A DNA stretch of 64,000 nt from Victivallis lenta (GCF_009695545.1 NZ_VUNS01000005.1:1-64000), one strand, 5' to 3'. Counted from the stretch's first letter, positions 28,234-38,140 are shown. The notes: a model not told the origin generated them from the sequence alone. Program-made: numbers and translations.

Positions 28234-28920
28234 ATGAGAACACGCGGTTTTACATTGATTGAACTTTTAGTGGTTATTGCGATCATCGCAATCCTGGCTT
28301 CCATGCTCATGCCGGCTCTGAACTCGGCCCGTGCCCGTGCCTATAACGTGAGCTGCATCAACCATCTTAAACAACTCGGTTCTGCCGTCTTTCTGTATGC
28401 CGATGACAATAAGGGCTTTACTGTCCCGGGCGGTAAAAATACGGATGGCAGCAACCTGAGCGACAGTTACGGCTACCGGCAGCCGCTGGCCGTAAAATTG
28501 CTGCGCAGCTATGCCGGCAAGGCGGAAAACATTGAACCCGGCGAAATGGTCGGCAGGAATCCCAAAATCTATTATTGTCCGGTGACGCTCAAGAGCTGGA
28601 ATGTCGGGGTGGAGTCGGCTGACAATGAAATGTTCGGTTATTACTATTTCGGCTGGAAGGAGGTCTATCCGCCCTACGACCGGAAGCCGCTGCTGATCGG
28701 GCGCGATAATGAATCCTTCTGGGGAGCGGTTCGGGGAAGCTGGTTCGGGAAAGATACTCCGAAAGATGTGGTGTTCTGCGATGTTTTCTATGGACAGGGC
28801 AGTGTCAGGAATGTGATCCAGAGCCATGTGGAAGGCCGTGACGGCACTGCGGCAAAAGGCACCAATGCGGTACTTCTGGACGGTTCCTGCACGGTCTTTC
28901 CCCCCTATGCCGGAATGTGA
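28234..28920 (+). CDS. Prepilin-like protein, cassette 6
   Basis: A 228-residue prepilin-like protein, [16 protein letters not shown], one of only two in the window with the canonical Gly at -1. [12 protein letters not shown] and [10 protein letters not shown] follow. The C-terminal motif is reduced to [11 protein letters not shown] without the following His. AAGGAAGGA precedes ATG 28234; an open frame to 28114 is unlikely to be translated as it would bury the signal. It is 32 bp upstream of the DUF6259-like enzyme. Confidence 0.9.
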   Translation: MRTRGFTLIELLVVIAIIAILASMLMPALNSARARAYNVSCINHLKQLGSAVFLYADDNKGFTVPGGKNTDGSNLSDSYGYRQPLAVKLLRSYAGKAENIEPGEMVGRNPKIYYCPVTLKSWNVGVESADNEMFGYYYFGWKEVYPPYDRKPLLIGRDNESFWGAVRGSWFGKDTPKDVVFCDVFYGQGSVRNVIQSHVEGRDGTAAKGTNAVLLDGSCTVFPPYAGM

Positions 28921-28952
28921 TTGGCTGCACACAGAGAAAAGGGCATGATTTC

Positions 28953-31166
28953 ATGAAAAAAATCATTTGTTCACTCGCAATGGCGGTGCTGAATATGACT
29001 GTCGTTGTCCGGCCTGCGGCGGCGGAGCTGCAATTCGGCAACCCGGAGCTGCTGCTGCGCTTTCAGGACGCCGCCGGCGGCTTCGGCCTGCTGGAGATGA
29101 CCAACAAGCGCGACGGCGGCAGCTTTGTTTCGCAGAATCCGGCACATGCGGCGCTGTGGCTCGTGCGCCTCTCCCGGGCGGGCCGGGTGGACGATCAGAC
29201 CGCCAGTTTCTATACCGATACCGGGGTGCTCGTTACCGAGCGTGTCAATCCGCTTGCCGGAATGGTGTCGATCGACAGCAATGCTCCGGCGCGCAGAAGC
29301 TTTCGCCGCTATAACCGGGAAGATGGCGCCGCCGTGCTGGAATTGATATGGGATGATATTGCCGTTGACGGTGAAAAATCCGCGCTGAAAGCAGTTGCCT
29401 CTTTTGAAACGGGTCCGGCCGGAGGTTCGGTTCTGGGGCGCCTGCGGGTTGAGGTCAAGTCGCGGAAATATGCTTTGGAGAGTTCCGCGTTTCCCCATAT
29501 CGGGCCGATGAGCGAAGCCGGGACCTATCATCTGCTGCTGCCGCGCCTGACTTACGGCGGGCAGTTTTTCCGGAATAACAAACAGGATTTCTCCCTGCTC
29601 TATCCGTCGATCATCGCACAGGAAAGCTGTATGGCGATGCTGCGCCCGGATGCCGGCGGCATCTACTGGGCGTTCCACGATGCCGGAGCCGCCGCCAAGG
29701 GGATTACCGTTGGAGCAGCGCTTTCCGCGACGGTGGAAGCTGCCGCTGCGAATTCCGGCGTGACCGGCAGGAGCCGGACCATCGACTATTGCTGGGAAAT
29801 TTCACCGATCCGCGACGAGTGGGGAGCGGCGGAACTCTACTTGAACAGGGCGCAGCATCAGCCGTGGCTGCAAAAGGGGCTGTTGCGGGACCGGACCGAT
29901 TTGCCGGAGCATTACCGTGATATCGAATTGTGGGTCAATATTTCCGGCTCGCCGGCGGAGATGAAGGCGGCTTATGACCGGGTCAGGGAAGAGGTCGGTG
30001 ATGCACGTGTGGCCGTGCATTGGTACAATTGGAATATTTATCCCTTCGATACCAATTATCCGGAATATTTTCCGGCTCTGGAGGGGAGCGAAAAGGTGAT
30101 CCGCGAAATCACTGCCAACGGCGATTTCGTGGTGCCGTACATCAACGGCCATTGCTGGGACCCTCAATTGCCGAGCTATCGGACCGAGGGCATTCGGGCG
30201 GCGGTCAAAAAGCGTTCCGGCGAAATAGCGCTGGAGAAATACGGCCCCGTTAATTTGCTCGCTCCGGTTTGTCCGACTTCACCGGAATTTCAGCGCCGGA
30301 TTCAGGAGACCTGCCGGAAACTCGTCGCAATGGGGGTCAACGGCATATACCTGGACCAGATCGGCCAGCTCTCGCCGATGTCCTGCTTTGACGCAACGCA
30401 TGGACATGAGCTCGGCAATGGGGATTACTGGACCGGGGGATATCGCAGCATGCTCGGCAAAATCATGGAAGAACATGCCGGCAAGATCTTTCTGGCCACG
30501 GAAAACGCCGCCGAACCCTATATTGATACAATATCGAGCTTTCTGGTATGGACGGAAATTACCGGCGATGACTTCCCGCTGCTGCCGCAAATTTACAACC
30601 GGTATGCTTTCTACTACGGAGCGCTTTCGTTCCCGGAGGATTCCATGCAGAGTTTTGCCGCGGCCCAGAAGCGCTGTTTGCTCTGGGGCTATCAGCCGGG
30701 GTGGATGGGGTGGCTGCACGGTCAGGCTCCGGATAAGCGGAGTCCCGGTCATGCGGAGAAGATCGCCTATCTGAATCAGGTAATTGCGCTGCGCCGCGAA
30801 ATCAAAGCCTGTCTGCTCGACGGGGCGCTGGTGCATGATGTGAAAATTCTGTCGGAAAACCCGGCGGTACAGATCAAATGGTTCCGCATGAATGGCGAAG
30901 AGCATGACGAACCGGTGCTTTCCGGTGCGGTCTGGCGCAATGAGAAACGTGACGGAGCCGTAGTGGTTCTCGCGAATCTCGACACGCATGAGCGCATCGG
31001 CAGCATCGAAATCGATCCGCAGCTCTATGGCCTGAAGGTGATGCCGAGCGTCTATCGCCAGCTCAGGGGAAATTTACACGGCGCCTTGAACAAAAACGGC
31101 AAAAGTGTGATCGAAGTGCCGGTGCCGGCCCTGGGCTTTGCGCTGCTGGAACTCTCGGCGAAGTAG
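28953..31166 (+). CDS. Exported DUF6259-like glycosidase candidate
   Basis: A 737-residue exported protein with signal peptide (ICSLAMAVLNMTVVVRPAAA). An N-terminal beta-supersandwich-like half is followed by a barrel-like half with acidic residues in candidate catalytic positions (GVNGIYLDQIGQ, about residue 470; FLATENAAEPY, about 515). The sequence has the feel of DUF6259 proteins, distant relatives of GH36/GH101-type enzymes; this assignment is from memory and is moderate. It is co-oriented with the prepilin-like gene upstream and the sodium/solute symporter 90 bp downstream, suggesting that the released sugar is imported by that symporter. Confidence 0.7.
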   Translation: MKKIICSLAMAVLNMTVVVRPAAAELQFGNPELLLRFQDAAGGFGLLEMTNKRDGGSFVSQNPAHAALWLVRLSRAGRVDDQTASFYTDTGVLVTERVNPLAGMVSIDSNAPARRSFRRYNREDGAAVLELIWDDIAVDGEKSALKAVASFETGPAGGSVLGRLRVEVKSRKYALESSAFPHIGPMSEAGTYHLLLPRLTYGGQFFRNNKQDFSLLYPSIIAQESCMAMLRPDAGGIYWAFHDAGAAAKGITVGAALSATVEAAAANSGVTGRSRTIDYCWEISPIRDEWGAAELYLNRAQHQPWLQKGLLRDRTDLPEHYRDIELWVNISGSPAEMKAAYDRVREEVGDARVAVHWYNWNIYPFDTNYPEYFPALEGSEKVIREITANGDFVVPYINGHCWDPQLPSYRTEGIRAAVKKRSGEIALEKYGPVNLLAPVCPTSPEFQRRIQETCRKLVAMGVNGIYLDQIGQLSPMSCFDATHGHELGNGDYWTGGYRSMLGKIMEEHAGKIFLATENAAEPYIDTISSFLVWTEITGDDFPLLPQIYNRYAFYYGALSFPEDSMQSFAAAQKRCLLWGYQPGWMGWLHGQAPDKRSPGHAEKIAYLNQVIALRREIKACLLDGALVHDVKILSENPAVQIKWFRMNGEEHDEPVLSGAVWRNEKRDGAVVVLANLDTHERIGSIEIDPQLYGLKVMPSVYRQLRGNLHGALNKNGKSVIEVPVPALGFALLELSAK

Positions 31167-31256
31167 TCGCAAACGTTTTCGGCCGCAGTTCGAAGACGCC
31201 CGGAGGCGCCGCTTCCGGGCTCGCCGTGCGGGCGTACAGGAAAGAACAAAGCAAGA

Positions 31257-33293
31257 ATGAATTTTACGGCTCTGGATTACTCCTTTCTGGCGATCGTTTT
31301 AATGGTCCTGCTGGGAATTACGGTTTACAGCAGGCGCTACGTGCGTGGCGTGACCGATTTTCTGGCCGCCGACCGGCTGGCGGGGCGTTATCTGCTGACC
31401 GTGGCCGGCGGCTTCTATGGAACGGTCGGGCTCGTGGCGAACTGGGAGATGATCTATGCGACCGGCTTGCCGCCGCAATGGTGGGGGATGATGAATCTGC
31501 CGATCGGATTGTTTCTGGCCCTGACCGGATTTATCGTGTACCGGTTCCGGCAGACACGGGCGTTGACGCTGGCGCAGTTCTTTGAAGAACGCTACAGCCG
31601 CAGGTTCCGCTGCTATGCCGGAATTCTCTGCTGGGCTTCCGGAATACTCAACTTCGGCGTGTTTCCGTTTGTCACCGGGAATCTGATTGTTTTCTTTTTA
31701 GGCCTGCCGCCGGAATTCGTATTTCTGGGCGTCACGCTTAAGACCTTCTGGGTGACGATGTTCTGTTATCTGGCCTTCGCCACGTACATCGCCTGCGCCG
31801 GCGGGCAGATCACAATCATGATTACCGATTTTCTGCAGGGCGCAATGCTGATGCTGATCTTTGCGGTGCTGGTAATCTACCTGTTGGGAATTTACAGTTG
31901 GGAAGAGATTGTCTCCGGGCTGATGCTGGGCGGGGCCGATGGCGAATCCTCGATGATCAACCCCTTTGCCGGGAGTTCAAATAAGGATTTTGACATCTGG
32001 TATTTCCTGATCGGCCTGTTCGGCGCGATTTACAACACCAGGAGCTGGCAGGGCAATTCCGGGTACAATGCCGCGGCCAGGACTCCGCACGAAGCGGTGG
32101 TCGCCGGAGTGATCGGCAATTGGCGGATGATCGTTTCGACGATCTGCATTATCCTGATTCCGCTGGCGGCCTTCGCGGTGCTGCATCTTCCTGAATATGC
32201 GGCGACAGCGGAACCGATTCGGAATGCGATCGACAATCTCGGGGATCCGGTGCTGAAAACGCAGATGACGGTGCCCCTGTTTCTCAAATATACGCTGCCA
32301 AGCGGTCTGCTCGGCCTGTTTGCCGCAGTGATTTTCGGCTGTGCGATTTCGTGTGATGACACTTACGTGCATGCGTGGGGATCGATTTTCATTCAGGATG
32401 TGGTGCTGCCGATTCGCAAAAGGCCGTTCAAAACTCCCGGAAACCATCTTCTGGCTTTACGCCTGTCGATTGTCGGGGTGGCGCTGTTCGGATTCATCTT
32501 CAGCATTCTGTTTCCGATGAAGGGTTATATCTTCATGTTCTTCGCGCTGACCGGGGCGATTTATCTCGGCGGCGCCGGAGCGGTGATTATTGGCGGACTC
32601 TATTGGAAGCGCGGTACGACGGCGGCGGCGTGGTGCGCGTTGTCGGTGGGCACGGCGATCGGTTTTGGCGGAATCTGTATTCAGCAGGCGTGGCCCGCGC
32701 TGCTGGGAAGCCTGATGCGGAGCTGGCCGGATTGGGAGATATTGCAGAGTTTCCCGGAAGAGTTTCCGGTCAATGGCCAATGGATCTATTTTTATGCGAT
32801 GATTGCTTCGACGGTCTGCTATATCGCAGTGTCGCTGCTGGGACCGCGCCGGGTATTCAATCTGGATCGTCTGCTGCACCGGGGGCAATATGTCGTTGCC
32901 GCGGATCAGGTCGGCGGCGCCGGTGGAAACCGTCAGGATGTCAGGGGAGACAAAGAACGCTTTTCCCTGAAACGATTTCTGGGCATCACTTCTGAATTCA
33001 CACGCTTCGAACGGTTTATCTTTTACGGAACCTTTGCCTGGCTGATGGGCTGGTGGCTGGTCTTTGTCGCCGGGGTTGCCGTCAATTTCATACAGCCGCT
33101 GAGCGATCGTTTCTGGAGCGGTTTCTGGTATGTGTATATTCTGCTTTCGGTCGGTTTGGGCATTCTCTGCACGATATGGATTTTTGCCGGCGGTCTGCGC
33201 GATGCCCTTCAGCTGTTCCGGGATCTGCGGACCAGCCGGAACGATTGCCGGGACGACGGCTTTGTGCGGCAGAATGAGGAATCGGCGGAATAA
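31257..33293 (+). CDS. Sodium:solute symporter family permease
   Basis: A 678-residue inner-membrane protein with about 13 hydrophobic segments, starting FTALDYSFLAIVLMVLLGI and containing the SSS-like VTDFLAADRLAGRYL near residue 32. It is longer than usual because of a hydrophilic loop near residues 540-580 (LDRLLHRGQYVVAADQ) before the last helices. It is probably co-transcribed with the enzyme upstream, and likely imports its sugar product driven by the sodium gradient. AGGAAAG lies 11 bases before ATG 31257. The substrate cannot be read from sequence. Confidence 0.88.
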   Translation: MNFTALDYSFLAIVLMVLLGITVYSRRYVRGVTDFLAADRLAGRYLLTVAGGFYGTVGLVANWEMIYATGLPPQWWGMMNLPIGLFLALTGFIVYRFRQTRALTLAQFFEERYSRRFRCYAGILCWASGILNFGVFPFVTGNLIVFFLGLPPEFVFLGVTLKTFWVTMFCYLAFATYIACAGGQITIMITDFLQGAMLMLIFAVLVIYLLGIYSWEEIVSGLMLGGADGESSMINPFAGSSNKDFDIWYFLIGLFGAIYNTRSWQGNSGYNAAARTPHEAVVAGVIGNWRMIVSTICIILIPLAAFAVLHLPEYAATAEPIRNAIDNLGDPVLKTQMTVPLFLKYTLPSGLLGLFAAVIFGCAISCDDTYVHAWGSIFIQDVVLPIRKRPFKTPGNHLLALRLSIVGVALFGFIFSILFPMKGYIFMFFALTGAIYLGGAGAVIIGGLYWKRGTTAAAWCALSVGTAIGFGGICIQQAWPALLGSLMRSWPDWEILQSFPEEFPVNGQWIYFYAMIASTVCYIAVSLLGPRRVFNLDRLLHRGQYVVAADQVGGAGGNRQDVRGDKERFSLKRFLGITSEFTRFERFIFYGTFAWLMGWWLVFVAGVAVNFIQPLSDRFWSGFWYVYILLSVGLGILCTIWIFAGGLRDALQLFRDLRTSRNDCRDDGFVRQNEESAE

Positions 33294-33331
33294 ACGCCGT
33301 CGATGAAAAAGTCAATGAATCACCATCCGTG

Positions 33332-33384
33332 CCCATGTCCGCGGAGTCGTCAGCGACGGGCATGCCGAACGCACGGACATGGGC
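33332..33384. repeat. Intergenic inverted repeat after the symporter gene
   Basis: GCCCATGTCCG (33332-33342) and CGGACATGGGC (33374-33384) are exact 11-bp reverse complements. Between them is a small hairpin (GTCG-N4-CGAC) and the palindrome GGCATGCC. There is no T run, so it is not a textbook terminator; it may protect or end the 3' end of the symporter transcript between two convergent operons. Confidence 0.5.
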
Positions 33385-33505
33385 TGTCTGAAGAGGCTCG
33401 GCCTTTACCGCCGCACTGACCGGAGTGGATCGGTATCCTCAGGAGCGGGCGGCGCAAAAGCGCAGTCCCGCTCTTGAGATACTCTCCTGCCGGATTTCCG
33501 TCGCG

Positions 33506-34270
33506 TCACTGATAGGTGAGGTCCCAGTGGCGTTTGGCCGGGAGATAGTCGGAGGAGTAGTTCCAGTAACCGATGATCTCATAGGTTTTGAAATTGCGGA
33601 CGCTGCCGTCGACCATGCAGACATTCGTGCTGTCGCCGCTGTGGCCGTTGTAATAGATGCCGGCATTGTGCCGTCCGAACGGCGCGAAATGGGCGGTCTG
33701 GTAATCGAAGCAGTCGCCGCTGTTGGAGAAACCGACCGCCGGACCCTCGACGCCGGGGCTCTTTTCGGAGTAGCGTTCGCAGGCCTTGTTGATGCAGATG
33801 AACAGGAACTTGGAAGAGGCATTGCGGATGGAGCCGTATTTCTTGCCGGAAGGGGAGGTGGCCGGATAACGCAATCCCGTTTCCTGAGGATCTTTGGCGT
33901 GGGCGGGTGCATTGATCGCGTAGGAGAGCGGATGGGTGTCGCGCCGGAAGCTGTTGGCGTACCGGTCGAGCTTGCAGTGGAATACCTTGATGCTGTTTGT
34001 GTATCGGTAGAGCTGCCAGGACCATGTCGCGCTCTTCTCGTCGAGCTGGTTCATGATTCCGGCGGCGCTTCGCGCTTCGACGATGAAGTCATTGTTGTCG
34101 CCGGAGTAGAGGGACGAGGCCTGGCCGATCGACTTGAGGCTGCCGACGCATTGCGACCCGTAGGCCGCTTCGCGCGCCCTGTGGAGCGCCGGCAGCAGGA
34201 GCGAGGCGAGGATTGCGATGATTGCAATTACGACCAGCAATTCGATCAGGGTGAAGAGACTTCTTTTCAT
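33506..34270 (-). CDS. Prepilin-like protein, cassette 7
   Basis: A 254-residue prepilin-like protein, [16 protein letters not shown], with Leu before the helix. [12 protein letters not shown] and [10 protein letters not shown] follow, and near the C-terminus [19 protein letters not shown] (ten residues between His and DG). AGGAG lies upstream of ATG 34270. It follows the esterase-GH5 fusion gene by 50 bp on the same strand and should share its promoter. Confidence 0.9.
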   Translation of the reverse strand: MKRSLFTLIELLVVIAIIAILASLLLPALHRAREAAYGSQCVGSLKSIGQASSLYSGDNNDFIVEARSAAGIMNQLDEKSATWSWQLYRYTNSIKVFHCKLDRYANSFRRDTHPLSYAINAPAHAKDPQETGLRYPATSPSGKKYGSIRNASSKFLFICINKACERYSEKSPGVEGPAVGFSNSGDCFDYQTAHFAPFGRHNAGIYYNGHSGDSTNVCMVDGSVRNFKTYEIIGYWNYSSDYLPAKRHWDLTYQ

Positions 34271-34320
34271 TTTGCGGGGTCTCCTGTGAAATATTTAGGG
34301 ACGGTGCATCATGGCATGTT

Positions 34321-36471
34321 TCATTCGAGGTTTTTCCGCAGCCCGGCGCGGATGATTCGGGAGCGCCGGGTCTCTTCCTTTGCCGGCGTGAGGTCGCCGT
34401 AGGTTTCCGTGTGGAGCAGACTCCAGCCGTGATAGTCCCGCAGCCCGTGATAGCACCAGGACCAGCCGAACTCCTCGAAGAGCTCCACCAGATCGGCAAG
34501 GTAGCGTTCGGCGTCCTCCTTCGGAGCCCAGCGGACCACGCTGAATTCGCCGACCAGGATCGGCACCCGGTACTTCTGCTCGAAGTCGCGGACGGATTGC
34601 AGGTGTTTCCGGATCTTCTCCCGGTCCCATCCGCAGCGGACATTGGTTTTCGCCTGAACTTCTTTGAGGTCGGTGCCGGTGATGTTGTGGATTCCCTGAT
34701 GGGTGAAGTCGTGAGGCGAATAGTAGTGCACGCTGTAAATGACTTTTTCGTCGGGCAGCGGTTTCAGCCCCTGAAAACCGTCATGCAGTCCGCCCGGGCC
34801 GGGTTCGTACATGATCCACGTGTCGGGGTCCACGGAACGGATTGCCCGGGTCGCGGCGATGGCGGTCGGACGCCACTCCTTCGGCGGGAAGGGCATCTGG
34901 TCCCAGTCCAGCGGTTCGTTGCAGAGGTCGTAGGCGTAAATCACGTCCCGGTACGGGGTCAGGGCGGCAGCGATCCTTTTCCAAAGAGCGGCGGCCCGAT
35001 CGGCCAGTCCGGGATCGCTCCAGAAAGCGTTATGCGACACATCGGCCTTGGAATTGCCCGAAAACGCGGCCGCATCGACGGCCAGAATGACCTTGAGCCG
35101 GTGTTTGCGCGCTTCGGCGAGGTACTCCCCGATCTCCGTCATCCGCTGTTTGAACACGGCGTCGGCGGTGAGATCCGGGGCCGGAATCCATTTGCGGACC
35201 ACATTGGCATTCCATTCGTTGCGGGCCTCTTCGAGCCCGTCCCTGTTCTGGAGCGTGAAGCCGCGGACGACGGCGGGGGAGGGGCGGCGGGAACCGAGCA
35301 CTTCCGGCGTCGGCAGTCCCGCTTCGTCAGTGGAGGCGCTTTCCGGCGTCAGAATGACGGATTTCAGCTCGGCGATGTTGGTTTTGGAGTCTGCACTCGA
35401 CGAAAAGACCGACAGCATCAGCTTCTCCTCCTTCTCCAGCTTGAGCGGGCGCGAGTCGGACCGCCACTTTTCAAGATTGCCGTTGCTCAGCTGCAGCAGG
35501 AAAAAGGGAGTCTCCCAGCCGCGCGACAGCGCCACGGTCAGGTTGCTGCCGCGACCGCAGCCGGAGACCCGGTACTCGCCGGCGGGCAGCGTGATTGCCC
35601 GGTAGATTTTCGCGTCTCCGCCCCGTCCCAGCAGCCGGACGAAGCCCGGACGGAGTTCCGTGGCGAGCTCCGGGGTATGGGACCAGCCCTTCAGCGCTTC
35701 GGGATTGTCGAACGTGAAAATTGCGGGTTTGCCCGGAGTCTTCCGGTAAGCGTCGAACAGCGCGTCAGCATAGCCTTTCATCCCGGCGTCGTTCGGATGC
35801 CATTTGACGCCGCCGGAGCTCCCGGTCCCGGAACAGGCCGGATTCTGGGCGTACCGGGCGATCGAGACGAAAGGGACGCCGAGCTCGGTACAGACTTCCC
35901 GCTGCGCTTCTTCGACCTTCGCCTCTCCGGAGCCGGGGGCATATTCGGCCTGCCCGGAGCCGGTCGGACTCCAGACGCCGACGGCGATCACGCGGGGCGT
36001 TGGCTTGAGCGCCAGACAGGATTCGAGCATCGTCCGGTAACCGGCACGCCATTTTTCGAATTCGTCGGCGCTGAGGCTGCCGGCGCCTTCTCCGGCCTGC
36101 AGGATCACCAGATCCGGGAGCAGGGCGGCCGTTTTGCGGTCCGCTTCTGCCCGTCCCTCCGCGGTTTTGCAGGCGTTGCTGCTGTTGTAGCAGATTTCAA
36201 TCCGCTCTCCGGGCCGGGTTTCGGCGACACGGGCGGCGAAGAGGTGGACGTGGTCGTTTTCGAGCTTTGACGCGGCCATGCCGCACTGCCGGTCCCAGCC
36301 GAGGTCCCGGATGGTCCCCTCGTTGAAGCCGTGCATCGTGATGCTGTTGCCGGTGAACATGATCCGGTAGACGCCGGGCTGCGGGGAGTGTCGCGGCGTC
36401 TCGTCGGTGACCGTGGCGGCGGAGAGCGCCGCTCCGGCGAAGACGGCGGCGGCGAAACTTCTGAGCTTCAT
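34321..36471 (-). CDS. Exported SGNH-hydrolase/GH5 cellulase-type fusion
   Basis: A 716-residue exported two-enzyme protein. After the signal peptide (LRSFAAAVFAGAALSAA) comes an SGNH esterase domain: block I FTGNSITMHG (Ser about residue 41) and block V WHPNDAGMKGYAD (about 240). A beta-rich linker (about 265-400) follows, then a GH5-like barrel with acid/base in DLCNEPLDW (about 518), HYYSPHDF and nucleophile in LVGEFSVVRW (about 638). A bifunctional role, removing acyl groups and cutting a beta-linked polysaccharide such as acetylated mannan or xylan, is inferred. ATG 36471 has AGGAAAGGA upstream. Its promoter carries two operators. Confidence 0.85.
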   Translation of the reverse strand: MKLRSFAAAVFAGAALSAATVTDETPRHSPQPGVYRIMFTGNSITMHGFNEGTIRDLGWDRQCGMAASKLENDHVHLFAARVAETRPGERIEICYNSSNACKTAEGRAEADRKTAALLPDLVILQAGEGAGSLSADEFEKWRAGYRTMLESCLALKPTPRVIAVGVWSPTGSGQAEYAPGSGEAKVEEAQREVCTELGVPFVSIARYAQNPACSGTGSSGGVKWHPNDAGMKGYADALFDAYRKTPGKPAIFTFDNPEALKGWSHTPELATELRPGFVRLLGRGGDAKIYRAITLPAGEYRVSGCGRGSNLTVALSRGWETPFFLLQLSNGNLEKWRSDSRPLKLEKEEKLMLSVFSSSADSKTNIAELKSVILTPESASTDEAGLPTPEVLGSRRPSPAVVRGFTLQNRDGLEEARNEWNANVVRKWIPAPDLTADAVFKQRMTEIGEYLAEARKHRLKVILAVDAAAFSGNSKADVSHNAFWSDPGLADRAAALWKRIAAALTPYRDVIYAYDLCNEPLDWDQMPFPPKEWRPTAIAATRAIRSVDPDTWIMYEPGPGGLHDGFQGLKPLPDEKVIYSVHYYSPHDFTHQGIHNITGTDLKEVQAKTNVRCGWDREKIRKHLQSVRDFEQKYRVPILVGEFSVVRWAPKEDAERYLADLVELFEEFGWSWCYHGLRDYHGWSLLHTETYGDLTPAKEETRRSRIIRAGLRKNLE

Positions 36472-36541
36472 GGAACGATCCTTTCCTGGTTTAAGAAATG
36501 CGGCGGCACAAACTGCCAAATCGAAAGCTCAAGGAAATTTA

Positions 36542-36598
36542 AAACAACATGTTGTTTCTTTCTGTATTAATTATACCAAAACAACATGTTGTTGTCAA
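36542..36598 (-). promoter_or_regulatory. Consensus sigma-70 promoter with two palindromic operators
   Basis: On the minus strand TTGACA (36598-36593), exactly 17 bases, then TATAAT (36575-36570) match the consensus. Palindrome AACAACATGTTGTT (36580-36593) fills the spacer and AAACAACATGTTGTTT (36542-36557) lies just past the expected start of transcription; centres are 37 bp apart. This is a strong promoter held by a repressor dimer pair. It drives the esterase-GH5 and prepilin genes. No adjacent gene encodes an obvious repressor. Confidence 0.85.
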
Positions 36599-36738
36599 CA
36601 GAAGCGGGCAAGAAAATCGAAAGTTTTCCGGTTCTGCTTTTTCCTGCATCGATGGAAACAGTGATTTCCCGCCGCGGTGTTTTCCGCATATGCCCGGAGG
36701 CGGCAGTTCCGCTTCTCCGCACGGCAGCGGTTTCCGGG

Positions 36739-37725
36739 TTAATTCACGCGGATGATCCGGAAGCCGACGTCGTCGGAAACCGCAGAAGACTCCCTGCCTT
36801 CGCCTTTTTGTTCTGTGCGGCAGCTTGTCCGGGACGACTTCCAGGAACCGCCTTTCACCGCCATGACGGTTTTACCGCGTTCCGTATTCCCGGGAAGGGA
36901 GACTGAAGTGGAAGTCCACTCCCAGCAGTTTCCCCACATGTCGATCGCGCCGCAGGCCGCCAGGGTTTTCGGATATGCGTCAACCGGTGTCGTTCCGTTT
37001 TTTTCTCCGCAGTTGAAATCCGCATCCTTCGGCATATGTCCGGCGGCATACTCCCATTCCTCTTCGGTCGGCAGGCGGTAAACGGCTTTTCCGTCTCCGG
37101 CGGAAAGCCAAGTGCAATATGCGACGGCATCGTCATAGGAGACATTCACCACGGGATGCCGTTCGCGGCCGGCCGGCATGACTCCGTTCCTCCACTCTTT
37201 CGGGGGTTTTCTTCCCGTCGCTTTCACGAACTCGGAATAATCCTCGCAGGTTACCGGCGTGCGGGCGATCGACACGTTCCGGGCGGCCCCGAGCACCGGC
37301 AGATATCCGTCGTTTGTATTGCGTGAACCGGGCCGGAGGCGCGGATCGGTGAAGCGGCGCATGCTTTGTTCGATGCGCTTTTCCCGGTTCAGGAGCATCT
37401 CGTCCACAATCTCCTGCATCTCCTGTACCTTGGATGCGTGCCGGGCGGTTCTCTTCAACTCCTCAAGCTTCGCTTTTTTGCGTGCGACGACCTTGTCGTA
37501 ATTGACGGCAATCTGTTTTCGCAGTGCCGCCCGGTTCGTTTCGGACGGATCGCGGCGGCAGGCGGATATCAGCCGTTTCGTCTCTTCATCCAGTTGCGGA
37601 CGTTCTTTTTCAATGGTGGTGCTGTATTTATGCAGCTTTGCCTCTCCGTCCGGAGCGGCGGAACCGGCACTGACAGCGGCGGCCATGCATACGGCAATTA
37701 TGATTTCGGGCAGATGGATGTTCAT
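36739..37725 (-). CDS. Exported SUMF1/FGE-like domain protein lacking one catalytic cysteine
   Basis: A 328-residue protein with an N-terminal signal (EIIIAVCMAAAVSAGSAA), a charged, probably coiled-coil region (about residues 35-120) and a C-terminal sulfatase-modifying-factor domain (VNVSYDDAVAYCTWLS, YRLPTEEEWEYAA, GNCWEWTS, GFRIIRV). In true formylglycine-generating enzymes two cysteines flank a short loop after GGS; here the first is Ser (GGSWKSSRTSC) and only the second remains, so a sulfatase-activating role is doubtful. It may be a sugar- or ligand-binding variant. GGGAG precedes ATG 37725. It stands alone on its strand, with no sulfatase nearby. Confidence 0.85.
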   Translation of the reverse strand: MNIHLPEIIIAVCMAAAVSAGSAAPDGEAKLHKYSTTIEKERPQLDEETKRLISACRRDPSETNRAALRKQIAVNYDKVVARKKAKLEELKRTARHASKVQEMQEIVDEMLLNREKRIEQSMRRFTDPRLRPGSRNTNDGYLPVLGAARNVSIARTPVTCEDYSEFVKATGRKPPKEWRNGVMPAGRERHPVVNVSYDDAVAYCTWLSAGDGKAVYRLPTEEEWEYAAGHMPKDADFNCGEKNGTTPVDAYPKTLAACGAIDMWGNCWEWTSTSVSLPGNTERGKTVMAVKGGSWKSSRTSCRTEQKGEGRESSAVSDDVGFRIIRVN

Positions 37726-38140
37726 GATTGTTCTCCCTGCTGTTTGACGAGTGATAATGTCATCGAATATCAGAGCGCTCTGTTATTAAGAACGCGGTCT
37801 GCCCTGAAAAAATTTTATCACCCATTATGAAAAAGTGTTTTTACTTTGAAAAATCAATCGCGGAACCGGACTGCCGGCTCTTTGCCGGCGTCGGATGACA
37901 CCTCGGACGATACATTGTTGTCGGCGGGATCATCCGGTGCGACGAGAAGAAGGGCGCACTCCGCTTTGTGGCGGAGTTTCCGCCGGGAACGAGCGGTCGA
38001 ATGAAAGCGCCGCCCGGACGACAGCCGTTGCTTTTTCCTCCGGTTCAGGGAAGGAGCAGACTTTTTTGCTGCTTCGGCCGGGAAATCGAACCGGCATTGT
38101 GCCGGTTACGGGTCTCTCCGGCAGGCGTCTATGCGGGCGG
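37726..38140. other. 415-bp non-coding stretch
   Basis: No supported gene. A short stretch near 37925-37990 has coding-like G/C third positions (translating as GIIRCDEKKGALRFVAEFPPG in one frame) that fades without a start or a matching continuation, so it could be a decayed gene piece. The 12-bp palindrome CAGAGCGCTCTG (37771-37782) lies 46 bp upstream of the SUMF1-like gene and may be an operator. Confidence 0.35.
37771..37782. promoter_or_regulatory. Perfect 12-bp palindrome, possible operator
   Basis: CAGAGCGCTCTG lies between the SUMF1-like gene and the stretch upstream of it, 46 bp before that gene's start. The position fits an operator; no regulator is assigned. Confidence 0.3.
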
